16,837 bases of DNA from Bacteroidales bacterium UBA5287 (GTDB lineage Bacteria > Bacteroidota > Bacteroidia > Bacteroidales > Dysgonomonadaceae). Position numbers and translations under genes: made by a program. The stretch is taken from positions 1 through 16,837 of the forward strand of contig DHSL01000028.1 of assembly GCA_002411345.1 (NCBI GenBank), in the 5' to 3' direction. Below, in pieces: positions 1-7,304 of the stretch. The notes under the pieces were generated by a model. The model had not been told where the DNA came from, did no database searches, and saw only the letters and a program-made list of their open reading frames with translations. Position 1 is the stretch's first letter, and every line of letters begins with the position of its first letter.

Positions 1-510
1 CTGCCGTTTGATGGGTCACGCCTAACTTATTCCCGGTTGCATCATATGTGTACATTGTTGTATTACCGTTGGTAAATTGCAATCCATCAGGCAAATTTAA
101 TGAATTGTACCGGATATCCACTATTTTTTTGTTGTAATCTTTTTTCAGGTTACCGTTGGCATCGTAGGTGTATTCCGTAACATCGTTGGCTCCGTCCACA
201 AATTGAAATGCGCCGTAATAGGTGGTGGTAAGTGTGGCCGAATCGGTAACTTTGGTGAGCTTGTTTCCGGTATAGGCATACGTGAGGTTATCAATTATGC
301 CGAACACATTGGTTCCGTCGGCTTTTCCATGCCGTTCCAAATTTTCAATGTTTCCCATTTTATCGTACAGCGTTACTTTTTCATCGTACCGATTGGGATT
401 GTCTATCAGTGATGTACCTTCGCCATAGGTGGCAGCCTTCAGGCGGTTTATTTCATCGTATTCAAATTTATATCCCCGCTCCACGGTTTCCGTTCCCGCT
501 TTCCACTTCA
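1..510. repeat. Long direct repeat, copy 1 (RHS body, pairs with 9336-9845)
   Basis: This stretch is colinear (offset 9335) and nearly identical at nucleotide level to 9336-9845 inside the intact RHS gene. Only scattered substitutions are visible, for example near 17, 112 and 430. Similarity falls sharply after about 510, where the two genes are still alike as proteins but clearly different as DNA. That pattern indicates recent recombination or gene conversion between the two RHS genes. Confidence 0.85.
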
Positions 511-1430
511 TGGCGCTGATGTGTCCGTTATAAGCGGGGTATTGAGGCGAAACATTATTTATGGCAGTGTTGTAAGTAAGTGTTTGGTTGAATTTTGTGC
601 CGGCAATTTGGGTGAGCCAATCGCGCACGTTATAATTGTATGTGGAGGTTTCCGTTGCCAACTTCTTGGTCTTCAACCGACCTACTTCATCGTAGGAGTT
701 GGTTGCCAATGTAACAGCCGTAGCCGCGTTTAGTTTATGCGTGACAGAAAGAAGCCGCTCGGCAGGATTGGTTGCAGGATCTCCGTAATTATAGGTATAT
801 ACCTCTGTTTGCGTATCTTTTCCCGCTGTGGAATGTACATGTTGCCGCTGCTTTACTTTTCCGGTGAAGGTGTAGGCGAAATATTCGTCTTCATAGCCAC
901 CCAGATGATTGGATGTATGGCCTTGCACCAGTCTTCCCCTGTGATCGTAATAAAGGGCTGAGACAGTGTATTTGGAAGGATCGTCCAGCCTGTAGGTGCG
1001 GGTTCCGGTCAACAGTCCTTTTGCACTGGGAAACCGGGAACCGTATCCTGCGGGAGGGGTCATGTAGTCGAGCCGGGAGACTCCGGAAGTAAAAGCATAA
1101 TCGTCGTAATAGTTAACAGTCATCAGTTCCACCTGGGACAGGGTGAGATTCACGGTATGGCCCGCCAGAGGACCGCTACCGCTGTAACCGGTTTTTACCA
1201 TCAGGCTATCCAGTTCGGGCAGGGATGCCGACTTCCAGATACCGCTGACAGTTTGCCGTCCGAACAAGTCGTAGAAGAAGAAGCTCCATTCGCCTTTTGC
1301 CCGCCGGTTTCTGTCCTGCGAGAAGACGAGCCGGTCGGCCCTGTCGTAACGCATGCTGGTGGAGTCGCACCCGGGCAACACCTTGCGGGCACACCGGTTG
1401 CGATGATCGTACTTGTAGCAGATATAACCA
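1..1430 (-). pseudogene. 5'-truncated RHS/YD-repeat gene, open at the left edge
   Basis: Reading down from 1430 there is one open frame without a stop to the edge of the window. It begins GYICYKYD and matches the RHS protein encoded at 8206-11526 from about its residue 255 onward: LPGCD, EWSFFFYD, KVKQRQHVHS, NYNVRDWLTQIAG, YKFEYDEINRL and MYTYDATGNKL are all shared. The N-terminal ~250 residues and the signal peptide are missing. Homology stops at about 1430, a few dozen bases before the terminal repeat of the IS1182-type element, so the gene was probably beheaded by that insertion or an associated deletion. The frame stays open upstream to the C-run at 1472-1482 but no start is convincing. 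Positions about 510-1430 are clearly more GC-rich and more diverged from the intact gene than 1-510. Tip and core lie beyond the edge. RHS identity is certain; whether it is expressed is not known. Confidence 0.88.
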
Positions 1431-1638
1431 AGAAAAATATCTAGTATTTTCTGTATAATAGCTAATTGACTCCCCCCCCCCCAGGCCGTCCGAAAACTAT
1501 TTTTTTTTTTGCATCCTTGCCTTCGGGGAATAGGACATTTGGCTTTTAAGGGCAAATGATTGTTTTTTAAAGAATCTATGTCCTTGTATAAATTCTGTGC
1601 ATTGAGCTTGTATGAGCTTCCCCCGAGGTGTTTTATGT

Positions 1639-1664
1639 AAAAAAAGACAAATTTCCCTGTCTTT
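1639..1664 (-). terminator. Intrinsic terminator of the transposase
   Basis: On the minus strand AAAGACA (1664-1658) pairs with TGTCTTT (1649-1643) around an 8-base loop and is followed by a run of T. The hairpin overlaps the transposase stop codon at 1663-1665. Confidence 0.7.
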
Positions 1665-3351
1665 ATGCTAATTGCGCAATAAGTGGTTTCACTCCAAGCA
1701 TAGTAATGGCTCTGCGCATGTTATAGGATAAGCAAAATAGAGCCATTTCTGTTTCAACTTTCGTTTTGCTCTTTAATAAGAAGTAATAAGAACCCAAAGT
1801 CCTTTTAATTGTTCCAAAGGGATGTTCGGAGAGGCATTTGCGTTGCTCCATCTTGCTCTTTGCTAAATTTAGAGTGTAGTTTACAACCGTTTTTACGATT
1901 TTCTTTGAGGGAGTAATATTTTGCTTGCTCGCCTGCTTCTTCTTATCGGATGGACGTGATGATTTAATCAATATATCCTTATTGAAGTCTACTTCCTTCC
2001 ACGCAGACTTGGTACATTTGTTCTTGCATTGCTTGCAAGCAAGCTTATTATAATATCTAATATTTCCATTACGTTTGATAGATTTTTGGCGAAGGGTATT
2101 TCCTGCGGGGCAATAAACCAAATTGCAATTAGCATCTCTGACGAAGTAGCCTTCCATCGCCTTTATTCTCATCTGCTCATGAGTCATCTTTAAAATATCA
2201 GAATCGGCTACGTTAATCGATCCCAGATAAGTAGCTCTATCTTTTATCTCAACTTCCGAAAGGATGTTTTCGTAAATATCAGGGATTACACCGGCTTCCA
2301 GGCATACCTTTATGTCTTCAGGTTTGCTGCTTGCCTTTAGAACTTCGGTAATGGCTGCTTCTTTATATTCAAAACTTACTTTGGTTATATTGCTTTCACT
2401 ACGAGTGATGACGTTTGGAACAATTCCTACCAAAAGAGCATTGGCTTGATCTTTAGGGCATTCATAACCTTTATCGGCTACCACCTCCAGGCAATTAGTA
2501 CCGTATTGAGATTTAACATCTGAGGCAATCTTGGTTATTTGTCCATGGTCTGTAGGATTGTTTGTGACTTCGAACCCGGCAATTAAATGGCTTTCAGCAT
2601 CAACAGCTGTTTGTGTGTTATAACATACTCCAAATCCTTCATTCTGCTTCATTAGTCTGGCATCAGGATCTGTTAATGACATCTGAGACTCACCGCTTTC
2701 TTGCGTTTGCTCACGATAGTTATTATACTTATCCCTACGTTGCTGGCAAACATTCAGTTTATGCTCAAGTTCCTCTTTTGAGAGTCTGCGATTTTCTTCT
2801 TGGTCACAAGCTTCGAGTTCAGCCATGTATAAAGCAATATGCTCATCCAAACGTTTGATACGATCATCAAGCTTGCTAAGAGTAAAGTTACGGTCTTTGG
2901 AATTAACAGCCTTAAATTTACTCCCGTCAATAGATATGAATGACTTAGAGAAAAGTTGGAGGTTAAAGCAAAAGCGATTAAACTCCTTGAAAATTTTCTT
3001 TATGGCATCTTTGTTATCCTTGCGAAAATCAGAAATGGTACGAAAGTCTGGTGTTAACTTTCCTGTAAGCCACATTATTTCAATGTTGCATTTGCACTCA
3101 CGTTCTAACCTACGTGATGAACGGATGCTGTAGAAGTACCCATAAATATAGATTCGCAAAAGGTCACGTGGATCATAGCCTGGTCTTCCTTCTTCTTTGG
3201 GAGTGCTGCGAATGAAACCTAATTCATCCATATTTAGACTGTCGACAAAAGCGTCAAACAATCGAACCGGACTGTCGGACTCCACATAATCATCAATACA
3301 CTCTGGGAACATTGTATATTGCCGTTTGTCTTTACCTTTTATATATGCCAT
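1663..3351 (-). CDS. IS1182-family DDE transposase
   Basis: This 562-residue protein catalyses cut-and-paste movement of the surrounding element through a DDE (RNase H-fold) site. The N-terminal domain (residues ~1-110, GRPGYDPRDLLRIYIYGYFY) is the typical IS1182/transposase_6 helical domain. The catalytic acids are readable: D142 in SIDGSKFK, D293 in VVADKGYE and E509 in CLSEHPFGTIKR. Between the second and third acid lies a cysteine cluster (C414, then CKQCKNKC at 439-446) like the zinc-ribbon insert of this family. Full length and no frame break suggest it could be active. The ATG at 3351 is followed directly by MAYIKGKDKRQY, a usual start for the family. A hairpin terminator overlaps its stop. 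It is oriented like all neighbours. Confidence 0.95.
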   Translation of the reverse strand: MAYIKGKDKRQYTMFPECIDDYVESDSPVRLFDAFVDSLNMDELGFIRSTPKEEGRPGYDPRDLLRIYIYGYFYSIRSSRRLERECKCNIEIMWLTGKLTPDFRTISDFRKDNKDAIKKIFKEFNRFCFNLQLFSKSFISIDGSKFKAVNSKDRNFTLSKLDDRIKRLDEHIALYMAELEACDQEENRRLSKEELEHKLNVCQQRRDKYNNYREQTQESGESQMSLTDPDARLMKQNEGFGVCYNTQTAVDAESHLIAGFEVTNNPTDHGQITKIASDVKSQYGTNCLEVVADKGYECPKDQANALLVGIVPNVITRSESNITKVSFEYKEAAITEVLKASSKPEDIKVCLEAGVIPDIYENILSEVEIKDRATYLGSINVADSDILKMTHEQMRIKAMEGYFVRDANCNLVYCPAGNTLRQKSIKRNGNIRYYNKLACKQCKNKCTKSAWKEVDFNKDILIKSSRPSDKKKQASKQNITPSKKIVKTVVNYTLNLAKSKMEQRKCLSEHPFGTIKRTLGSYYFLLKSKTKVETEMALFCLSYNMRRAITMLGVKPLIAQLA

Positions 3352-3461
3352 TGTTCTTGTCTTGTAGTACCCTAATTTACAAAATATCTGAGAATAGGCA
3401 AAGCGGTGAAGTAATTAAATTAGAGACAGGAGTTTTCGGACAGTCTCCCCCTAAAGGCTGA

Positions 3462-3890
3462 CTAATTATCAACATCACTTTTGACAAAATAATAATTTTT
3501 GCCCTTAGTAATGTAATAATTATCATCTACACCTTTTCCTTTTGTAAAATTAAACGTTTGATACGGTCTGTCGCTATATTTTAATATCAATTTGTTTCCC
3601 TCCAATTTAAATGTTCCTCTCAAAACTTCCATTTCTTCTGTTCTCCTGTTAAAATCATTATAAACGAAAGTACCATTTATATAAAATGTAATGTTTATAT
3701 CAGCAAGGTGTGGTATAAACCATTTTCCTATCAAACGTTTATCTATGTTTGACAGATAACTTTCATTTATAGTATCGTTTGGCGCAATAGTCGATTTGTT
3801 ACTTTCATTTTGATTTATTTTTGTCACACATTGTACAGAAAAAAACAAACAAGACATTAGTATTAGTAAATTTAATTTTCTAATAATCAT
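3462..3890 (-). CDS. Lipoprotein, probable immunity to the lysozyme-type RHS tip
   Basis: I choose the ATG at 3890 (MIIRKLNLLILMS…) rather than 3908, because it gives a compact lipoprotein signal peptide ending in the lipobox SVQC (Cys 21) and avoids overlap with the toxin frame, which stops at 3895. The mature part (LIGKWFIPHL…ITFYINGTF…RGTFKLEGNKLIL) has the rhythm of small lipocalin-like β-barrels common in Bacteroidota. It follows the lysozyme-tip ORF by 4 bases, the arrangement expected for toxin and cognate immunity. A membrane-anchored periplasmic protein is a sensible antidote to a periplasmic muramidase. Family-level recognition is weak and the immunity role is inferred from position. 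Confidence 0.75.
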   Translation of the reverse strand: MIIRKLNLLILMSCLFFSVQCVTKINQNESNKSTIAPNDTINESYLSNIDKRLIGKWFIPHLADINITFYINGTFVYNDFNRRTEEMEVLRGTFKLEGNKLILKYSDRPYQTFNFTKGKGVDDNYYITKGKNYYFVKSDVDN

Positions 3891-3894
3891 AATT

Positions 3895-4758
3895 TTAATA
3901 TTTTGCATTGTTAAACAAATTAACTTCTTTTTTTCGCCTGCCTAAAATTTCGGGTGGTCTGCGGTAGTTTAACATTAAACTGCCATTATAGTTGCCTTTG
4001 TTTAGTTCTTTTAGAAAATTCGATTGTTTTAAACCGCCAACGCCAACATTAAAAGTGAAAGAAACAATGGCATCGTATTGAAATTGCATTAACGAAACTC
4101 CAACAAGTGATTGTACGGCATTTTCATAAGTCCCTGACAGGTCGGTTTGCAATAAACTCATTGCTTCCTGTTTTGTATCAAACCAAGCCCAATCTTTTTT
4201 GTCTTGTTCCGTTACGGCTCGTTTCCCTATCAAATGTCCAACTCCAACGGTCGCAAATCCTTTTGAGTCATTATATGGATTAAGTTTTAAGCCCTCTCTA
4301 TCAATAAGAAAGTTTAAACCTTTGTCACTAATAATTAAATCTGAAACAGGGGTATAAGGGTAAAAACCGTCCATTTCATTTTGATTAAAAGAGATTGCCC
4401 CCCAATTGTATTGAGCAAGGTATGTTGTGCCGATATTATTATAAACTTGTTCGTTTATAGTTATTGTTTTAGCATTGCCCTCTTGCCAAAGAACTGCCTT
4501 ACTGCCATTTTCGTTTTGGAACTCAAACCAATCTCGTCCATCCGGATCAATAAACCTCACCGGATTATTGGCCACATACACATAATGGGAGATGGAATAA
4601 TACTTCTCCGCCAGCGGATCCACGGTGTGCCACCTGCCGATAGCCGCATCATAATGCCGTGCTCCGTAATCGAATAAATCCAGCCCGTGCATCCGATCAA
4701 ACTCCTTGCCGTTGTACTTGTACGGCTGGACGCCTCCCGCCGTGCTTTCTCCCATCAA
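3895..4758 (-). CDS. Orphan RHS core with C-terminal GH24 (T4-type) lysozyme toxin
   Basis: Residues ~10-75 are the end of the RHS core (QPYKYNGKEFDRMHGLDLFD, DYGARHYDAAIGRW, FIDPDGR), the part after which RHS proteins switch to a variable toxin. After a ~70-residue linker the C-terminal domain starts at FLIDREGLKLNPYNDSKG. E155, D164 and T170 reproduce the Glu-Asp-Thr catalytic triad of T4 lysozyme with the same spacing (9 and 6 residues), and the following VGVGH plus the C-terminal RRKKEVNLF are also family features. It should cleave the MurNAc-GlcNAc bond of peptidoglycan. There is no signal peptide or promoter: the apparent start is only the first non-ATG/ATG after a frame break at 4755-4775, upstream of which the RHS sequence continues in another frame. 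This is therefore a silent tip cassette rather than a stand-alone gene. The domain itself looks complete. Confidence 0.88.
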   Translation of the reverse strand: MMGESTAGGVQPYKYNGKEFDRMHGLDLFDYGARHYDAAIGRWHTVDPLAEKYYSISHYVYVANNPVRFIDPDGRDWFEFQNENGSKAVLWQEGNAKTITINEQVYNNIGTTYLAQYNWGAISFNQNEMDGFYPYTPVSDLIISDKGLNFLIDREGLKLNPYNDSKGFATVGVGHLIGKRAVTEQDKKDWAWFDTKQEAMSLLQTDLSGTYENAVQSLVGVSLMQFQYDAIVSFTFNVGVGGLKQSNFLKELNKGNYNGSLMLNYRRPPEILGRRKKEVNLFNNAKY

Positions 4759-4955
4759 ACCGCCAAATGGGTTATGCCCGCCACTGCCGTTTGATGGGTT
4801 ACGCCTAACTTATTCCCGGCTGCATCATATGTGTACATTGTTGTATTACCATTGGTAAATTGCAATCCATCAGGCAAATTTAATGAATTGTACCGGATAT
4901 CCACTATTTTTTTGTAGTCGCTCTGTGGCAATTTTAAATTAAAAACCCGCAACAT
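4755..4955 (-). pseudogene. RHS anchor fragment of the lysozyme cassette (frame-shifted)
   Basis: Codes for DYKKIVDIRYNS, LPDGLQFTNGN and HQTAVAGITH, the RHS segment just before the core, then runs into a stop because the downstream core (PFGGLMGEST) is in another frame. Compared with the intact gene about 75 codons between GITI and YYPFGG are missing. RHS homology begins abruptly at about 4919. The ten codons before it, including the only ATG (4955-4953), come from an unrelated terminator-like hairpin, so translation from here is doubtful. Confidence 0.8.
4770..4919. repeat. RHS tip anchor repeat, copy 2
   Basis: About 150 bp nearly identical to 6977-7126 and 9322-9473 and to 1-139 (which starts 14 bases later because of the window edge). 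It marks the 5' end of the lysozyme cassette and is the probable site of homologous recombination for tip exchange. Differences from copy 4 are a few point substitutions. Confidence 0.85.
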
Positions 4956-4967
4956 TTTGCTGGGTTT
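4940..4967 (-). terminator. Intrinsic terminator-like hairpin before the lysozyme cassette
   Basis: On the minus strand AAAACCC/GGGTTTT plus GCA/TGC form a 10-bp stem with one bulged base, followed by a T run (GGGTTTTTAATTT). Read toward the lysozyme cassette it would stop transcription entering from the right, keeping that cassette silent. It probably belonged to the recombinase-containing DNA to the right. Confidence 0.6.
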
Positions 4968-4976
4968 TGAAAGATG

Positions 4977-5016
4977 ACTAGTCCTAAAAAACCTGTAACG
5001 GTTATTTAGGACTAGT
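4977..5016. repeat. 17-bp inverted repeat (one mismatch), possible recombination site
   Basis: ACTAGTCCTAAAAAACC (4977-4993) is followed by a 6-base loop and its inverted copy at 5000-5016, with 16 of 17 positions paired. It lacks a T run, so it is not an ordinary terminator. It lies between a tyrosine-recombinase remnant and the lysozyme cassette, where a recombinase core or attachment site would be expected; this role is inference. A second small perfect palindrome (CAGTAT/ATACTG) is at 5102-5117. Otherwise 5017-5162 shows nothing I recognise. Confidence 0.65.
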
Positions 5017-5162
5017 TAGCATTTCACAAGTATCGCCCTACGTAGCTTTACCGCACTATTATTTAAGGTCAGTTTTTTATTTATGTAACTAACCCTTAAT
5101 TCAGTATTTTCATACTGTTGGTCTAATAAATGCAGTTTTACGCAACCCGTTTTTTGTAAAAA

Positions 5163-5390
5163 TCAAGTAATTATAAAAGTAGTAAAAATATTCAGATACA
5201 TACAAAAAAAGAGAATATTTTTTGCTCTCTTTTTAATAGCGGATTTTTGTTTTTTATCGGTTACTATGTGGGTGTAAACTTGTGTACTTACAAGCGAAGA
5301 ATGCCCTAAAAATCGGGCAATGCTTTCAATGTCCATTCCGTTTTGCAACAGGTGGGTTGCCATTGAGTGGCGCAAAAGGTAAAAGTAAAG
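5163..5390 (-). pseudogene. Tyrosine recombinase/integrase, C-terminal remnant
   Basis: The frame reads LLRHSMATHLLQNGMDIE, FLGHSSLVSTQVYTH, then a lysine-rich tail. These are the C-terminal catalytic boxes of XerC/D-like and Bacteroidota integrases: Arg II in RH(S), the GHSS His and the nucleophile Tyr in YTH. Only about 65 of ~300 residues remain. The N-terminal domain and Arg I are absent, and the His usually three residues before Arg II is Tyr here, so the break is just upstream, at about 5385. A hairpin (AAAAAGAGA/TCTCTTTTT, about 5207-5235) sits at the end of the frame and may act as its terminator. It cannot be active and marks a former mobile element or integron-like module between the two tip cassettes. 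Confidence 0.85.
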
Positions 5391-5506
5391 GCGTTTTTTT
5401 GTTGTTCTTTGGGGTGTTTTTTACCCCTTTCCACCCCTGCCAAACGCCAGTCGGAAAAGGAATTGATAAAAAAGAGAGAAAAAGAGGGTGAAACACCGAT
5501 ACACAA

Positions 5507-5528
5507 AGCGTTTGAAGGCAAAAACGCT
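5507..5528 (-). terminator. Weak hairpin after the M23-cassette immunity gene
   Basis: AGCGTTT/AAACGCT form a 7-bp perfect stem with an 8-base loop about 25 bases after the immunity stop codon. The following T tract is poor, so termination is only possible. The rest of 5391-5554 is low-complexity A/T-rich DNA without a convincing gene. Confidence 0.4.
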
Positions 5529-5554
5529 GATTGTTGATAACTTTTAATGTACAT

Positions 5555-6127
5555 CTACATATCTTCATCTTCATCTGAAGTTGTATCTTTTATTTCAATA
5601 TCGCCTTTATTTGACACAGATAATTCAAACCAGTAACAAATATCCGTTTCAGGAATGCATAAACTGATACTAAAAAATATTTTTTCGTTATTATCAACTC
5701 TATCTAAATTGAAGTAAGAGATGGAGAACTTCTCTATTTCTTCTTTCGAGAGATAAGAATTAAAGAAATCTCTATTAATCTTTTCATGCAGAATGTTATC
5801 TTTAAGATATTTAACATCTAAAATGATTTCTCTTCCTGCATAATACACTGTGTCTAATCCCTTACCATCGGTTATTGGCAAGGTCGTAATGACATCATCA
5901 TTATCTTGAATAATATAAGATACATGATAACTATTTATTGTAGTGTCTCGCTTGATTGGATTAGAACCAAGTACTCTTTTTTTAAAAAAAGATTGTACTT
6001 GGTTTGTTTTATCAATTGTGTCTGATGACACAATTACATCATTCTTAAATGACTTTTTAGCTCCTGAACTATTGCAAGACGTTAGTGTTAGAAACAAAAC
6101 AACTAAATAAAAATAAATCTTCTTCAT
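5555..6127 (-). CDS. Lipoprotein, probable immunity to the M23-type RHS tip
   Basis: The 190-residue protein begins with a clear lipoprotein signal peptide (MKKIYFYLVVLFLTLTSC, lipobox LTSC, Cys 18). The mature part is hydrophilic (e.g. VYYAGREIILDVKYLKDN, ISLCIPETDICYWFELSV) and ends in an acidic tail, DTTSDEDEDM. I do not recognise the family. It starts 13 bases after the M23-tip ORF, in the same direction, which is the usual immunity position. A lipid-anchored periplasmic location suits protection against a peptidoglycan endopeptidase. Role is inferred from position and localisation. Confidence 0.75.
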   Translation of the reverse strand: MKKIYFYLVVLFLTLTSCNSSGAKKSFKNDVIVSSDTIDKTNQVQSFFKKRVLGSNPIKRDTTINSYHVSYIIQDNDDVITTLPITDGKGLDTVYYAGREIILDVKYLKDNILHEKINRDFFNSYLSKEEIEKFSISYFNLDRVDNNEKIFFSISLCIPETDICYWFELSVSNKGDIEIKDTTSDEDEDM

Positions 6128-6140
6128 TAGTAGTGATTAT

Positions 6141-6956
6141 TTATTGTATTTTAAGTTTATCTGGTAATTGTGTTGGTAATGGTTTAATTTCAGGAACAGG
6201 TACTACTGTAACTGGTTTTGGCCCAGTAACAACAACTTCCGGCAATGTTCCACCATTTAAAGGTGTTATTAGTTGTTGTGGGTCTATTAAATTTGTAGAA
6301 CTTGTTGCTGGATCTACCTTAACTCCATCTATTTTTATTTCGTAATGTAAATGAGAGGTGTATGCGTCTGATTTCCCTTTTCCAGAGCCTCCCATCGTCC
6401 CTATTTGCTGTCCTTCTGTGACAACAGTTCCAGTTTGAATACCATCACTAACTGCATCTAAATGCATATAATATGAGGAAACACTGCCATCGGAAGATGT
6501 TATCTGAACTCTATTCCCTCCACCGTCTTTATCTCCGCCCCCGATTGTAACAACCCTTGTAATTGCTCCATCGTGTGTGGCTATAATTGGTGCACCTTTA
6601 TCTGTATTTCCTCCACCAGTGTGGTTTATGTCTACACCTTTATGAGTTCTTCCATTAGGTCTTGCTGCTCCAAAATTATTCTCGTGTCTTCTTCCATATC
6701 CATTATAGGTTGGATTAACTGGCCACTCTCTTCTTCCATCTGGATCAATGAAGTTCACCGGATTATTTCCACAATACGCATACGGCGAAATGTTATTATA
6801 TCCCTCAGACAATGGATCCATATTCATCCAACGCCCAATTGCAGCATCATAATGACGTGCTCCATAATCAAAAAGATTTAATCCATACATGCCATCAAAC
6901 TCTTTGCCATTATATTTATAGGGTTGCGTTTCGACGTTTGTACTTTCTCCAAACAA
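6141..6956 (-). CDS. Orphan RHS core with C-terminal M23 metallopeptidase toxin
   Basis: Residues ~11-75 are the RHS core end (PYKYNGKEFDGMYGLNLFD, ARHYDAAIGRW, FIDPDGRR). The tip is an M23/LytM-type zinc endopeptidase that should cut peptide cross-links of peptidoglycan. H105 and D109 in HKGVD, H165 in YYMHLD, and H202 and H204 in SHLHYEI match the two zinc-binding motifs (HxxxD, HxH) and the extra histidine of the family, and GAPIIATHDGAI and TVVTEGQQIGTMGGSG are typical of it. A proline-rich tail with LPEVVVTG follows, a motif seen around Bacteroidota RHS tips. There is no own signal peptide. RHS sequence continues upstream in a different frame, so this is a displaced tip awaiting recombination. 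The peptidase looks intact. Confidence 0.9.
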   Translation of the reverse strand: MFGESTNVETQPYKYNGKEFDGMYGLNLFDYGARHYDAAIGRWMNMDPLSEGYNNISPYAYCGNNPVNFIDPDGRREWPVNPTYNGYGRRHENNFGAARPNGRTHKGVDINHTGGGNTDKGAPIIATHDGAITRVVTIGGGDKDGGGNRVQITSSDGSVSSYYMHLDAVSDGIQTGTVVTEGQQIGTMGGSGKGKSDAYTSHLHYEIKIDGVKVDPATSSTNLIDPQQLITPLNGGTLPEVVVTGPKPVTVVPVPEIKPLPTQLPDKLKIQ

Positions 6957-7304
6957 ACCGCCAAAAGGATAATAATGGTTATGCCCGCCTCTGCCGTTTG
7001 ATGGGTCACGCTTAACTTATTCCCGGTTGCATCATATGTGCACATTATTGTATTACCATTGGTAAATTGCAATCCATCAGGCAAATTTAATGAATTGTAC
7101 CTAATATCCACTATTTTTTTGTAGTAATCATTTTTCAGGTTACCTACGGCATCATAAATGTACTCGGTTTCCACATCAACACCGTCGGTAAAAAGGAAAG
7201 CATTGTTATAAGTCATGGATGGGTATGGCAGCATCGGTTATTTTGATTACCTTATTTCCATTGTAAGAATTGTAAGTTAAATCATCGATCATTCCAAAGA
7301 ACCC
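6957..7304 (-). pseudogene. RHS anchor fragment of the M23 cassette (two frame breaks)
   Basis: Codes for RHS sequence upstream of the core: GMIDDLTYNSYNGNKV (near 7300-7250), then after a one-base shift at about 7225 TYNNAFLFTDG, EYIYDAVGNLK, DIRYNSLNLPDGLQF and HQTAEAGIT, then a second frame break at about 6975 where ~75 codons of core are missing and the frame passes to HNHYYPFGG. The first part is diverged from the intact gene, and the last 150 bp (the anchor) are nearly identical to it. RHS homology ends at about 7304 against an unrelated ATPase fragment. Confidence 0.8.
6977..7126. repeat. RHS tip anchor repeat, copy 3
   Basis: Near-identical to 4770-4919 and 9322-9473 with scattered substitutions (for example CTCTGCC for CACTGCC near 6990). 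It forms the 5' boundary of the M23 cassette. Unlike copy 2, weaker RHS similarity continues beyond it to about 7304. Confidence 0.85.

Larger units (their letters stand above)
1488..3441 (-). mobile_element. IS1182-family insertion sequence, apparently complete
   Basis: A single transposase gene is framed by an 11-bp perfect terminal inverted repeat, GTCCGAAAACT at 1488-1498 and its reverse complement at 3431-3441. A few bases outside these could belong to the element (right end reads ACTGTCCGAAAACT on the minus strand). I see no convincing target-site duplication: the left flank is a run of 11 C (1472-1482) and the right flank reads AGTCTCCCCCT. A run of 11 T lies at about 1500-1510 just inside the left end. 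The element sits between the lysozyme cassette's immunity gene and the beheaded RHS gene. About 150 bases at the left inside end hold only the transposase terminator. Missing duplications could mean the family makes none, or that a deletion accompanied insertion. Confidence 0.85.

Noticed and set aside
203..412. Plus-strand open frame that occurs twice identically (also 9538-9747)
   Set aside because: It is the opposite-strand shadow of the RHS coding sequence; it is repeated only because the RHS DNA is repeated.
3352..3430. Bacteroidota-type promoter (TTTG…TAnnTTTG) ahead of the transposase
   Set aside because: The TTTG and TATTTTG words present are about 11 bases apart, too close for the usual spacing, and the -7 box is imperfect.
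3895..4758. Reading the lysozyme gene as a prophage endolysin
   Set aside because: It is fused to an RHS core in the same frame and there is no holin, spanin or other phage gene nearby.
4977..5016. Integron attC site or CRISPR-like element
   Set aside because: A single palindrome without the RYYYAAC/GTTRRRY box pair and without repetition; only a generic inverted repeat is supported.
5530..5545. Shared 16-base word with 7583-7598, resembling a DnaA box
   Set aside because: It does not fit the TTATNCACA consensus and only two copies exist in AT-rich DNA; could be chance, so not called an origin or attachment site.
5555..5600. Frames of ~80 residues over 5306-5574 on the minus strand
   Set aside because: They overlap the integrase remnant and low-complexity DNA, have unusual composition and no recognisable domain.
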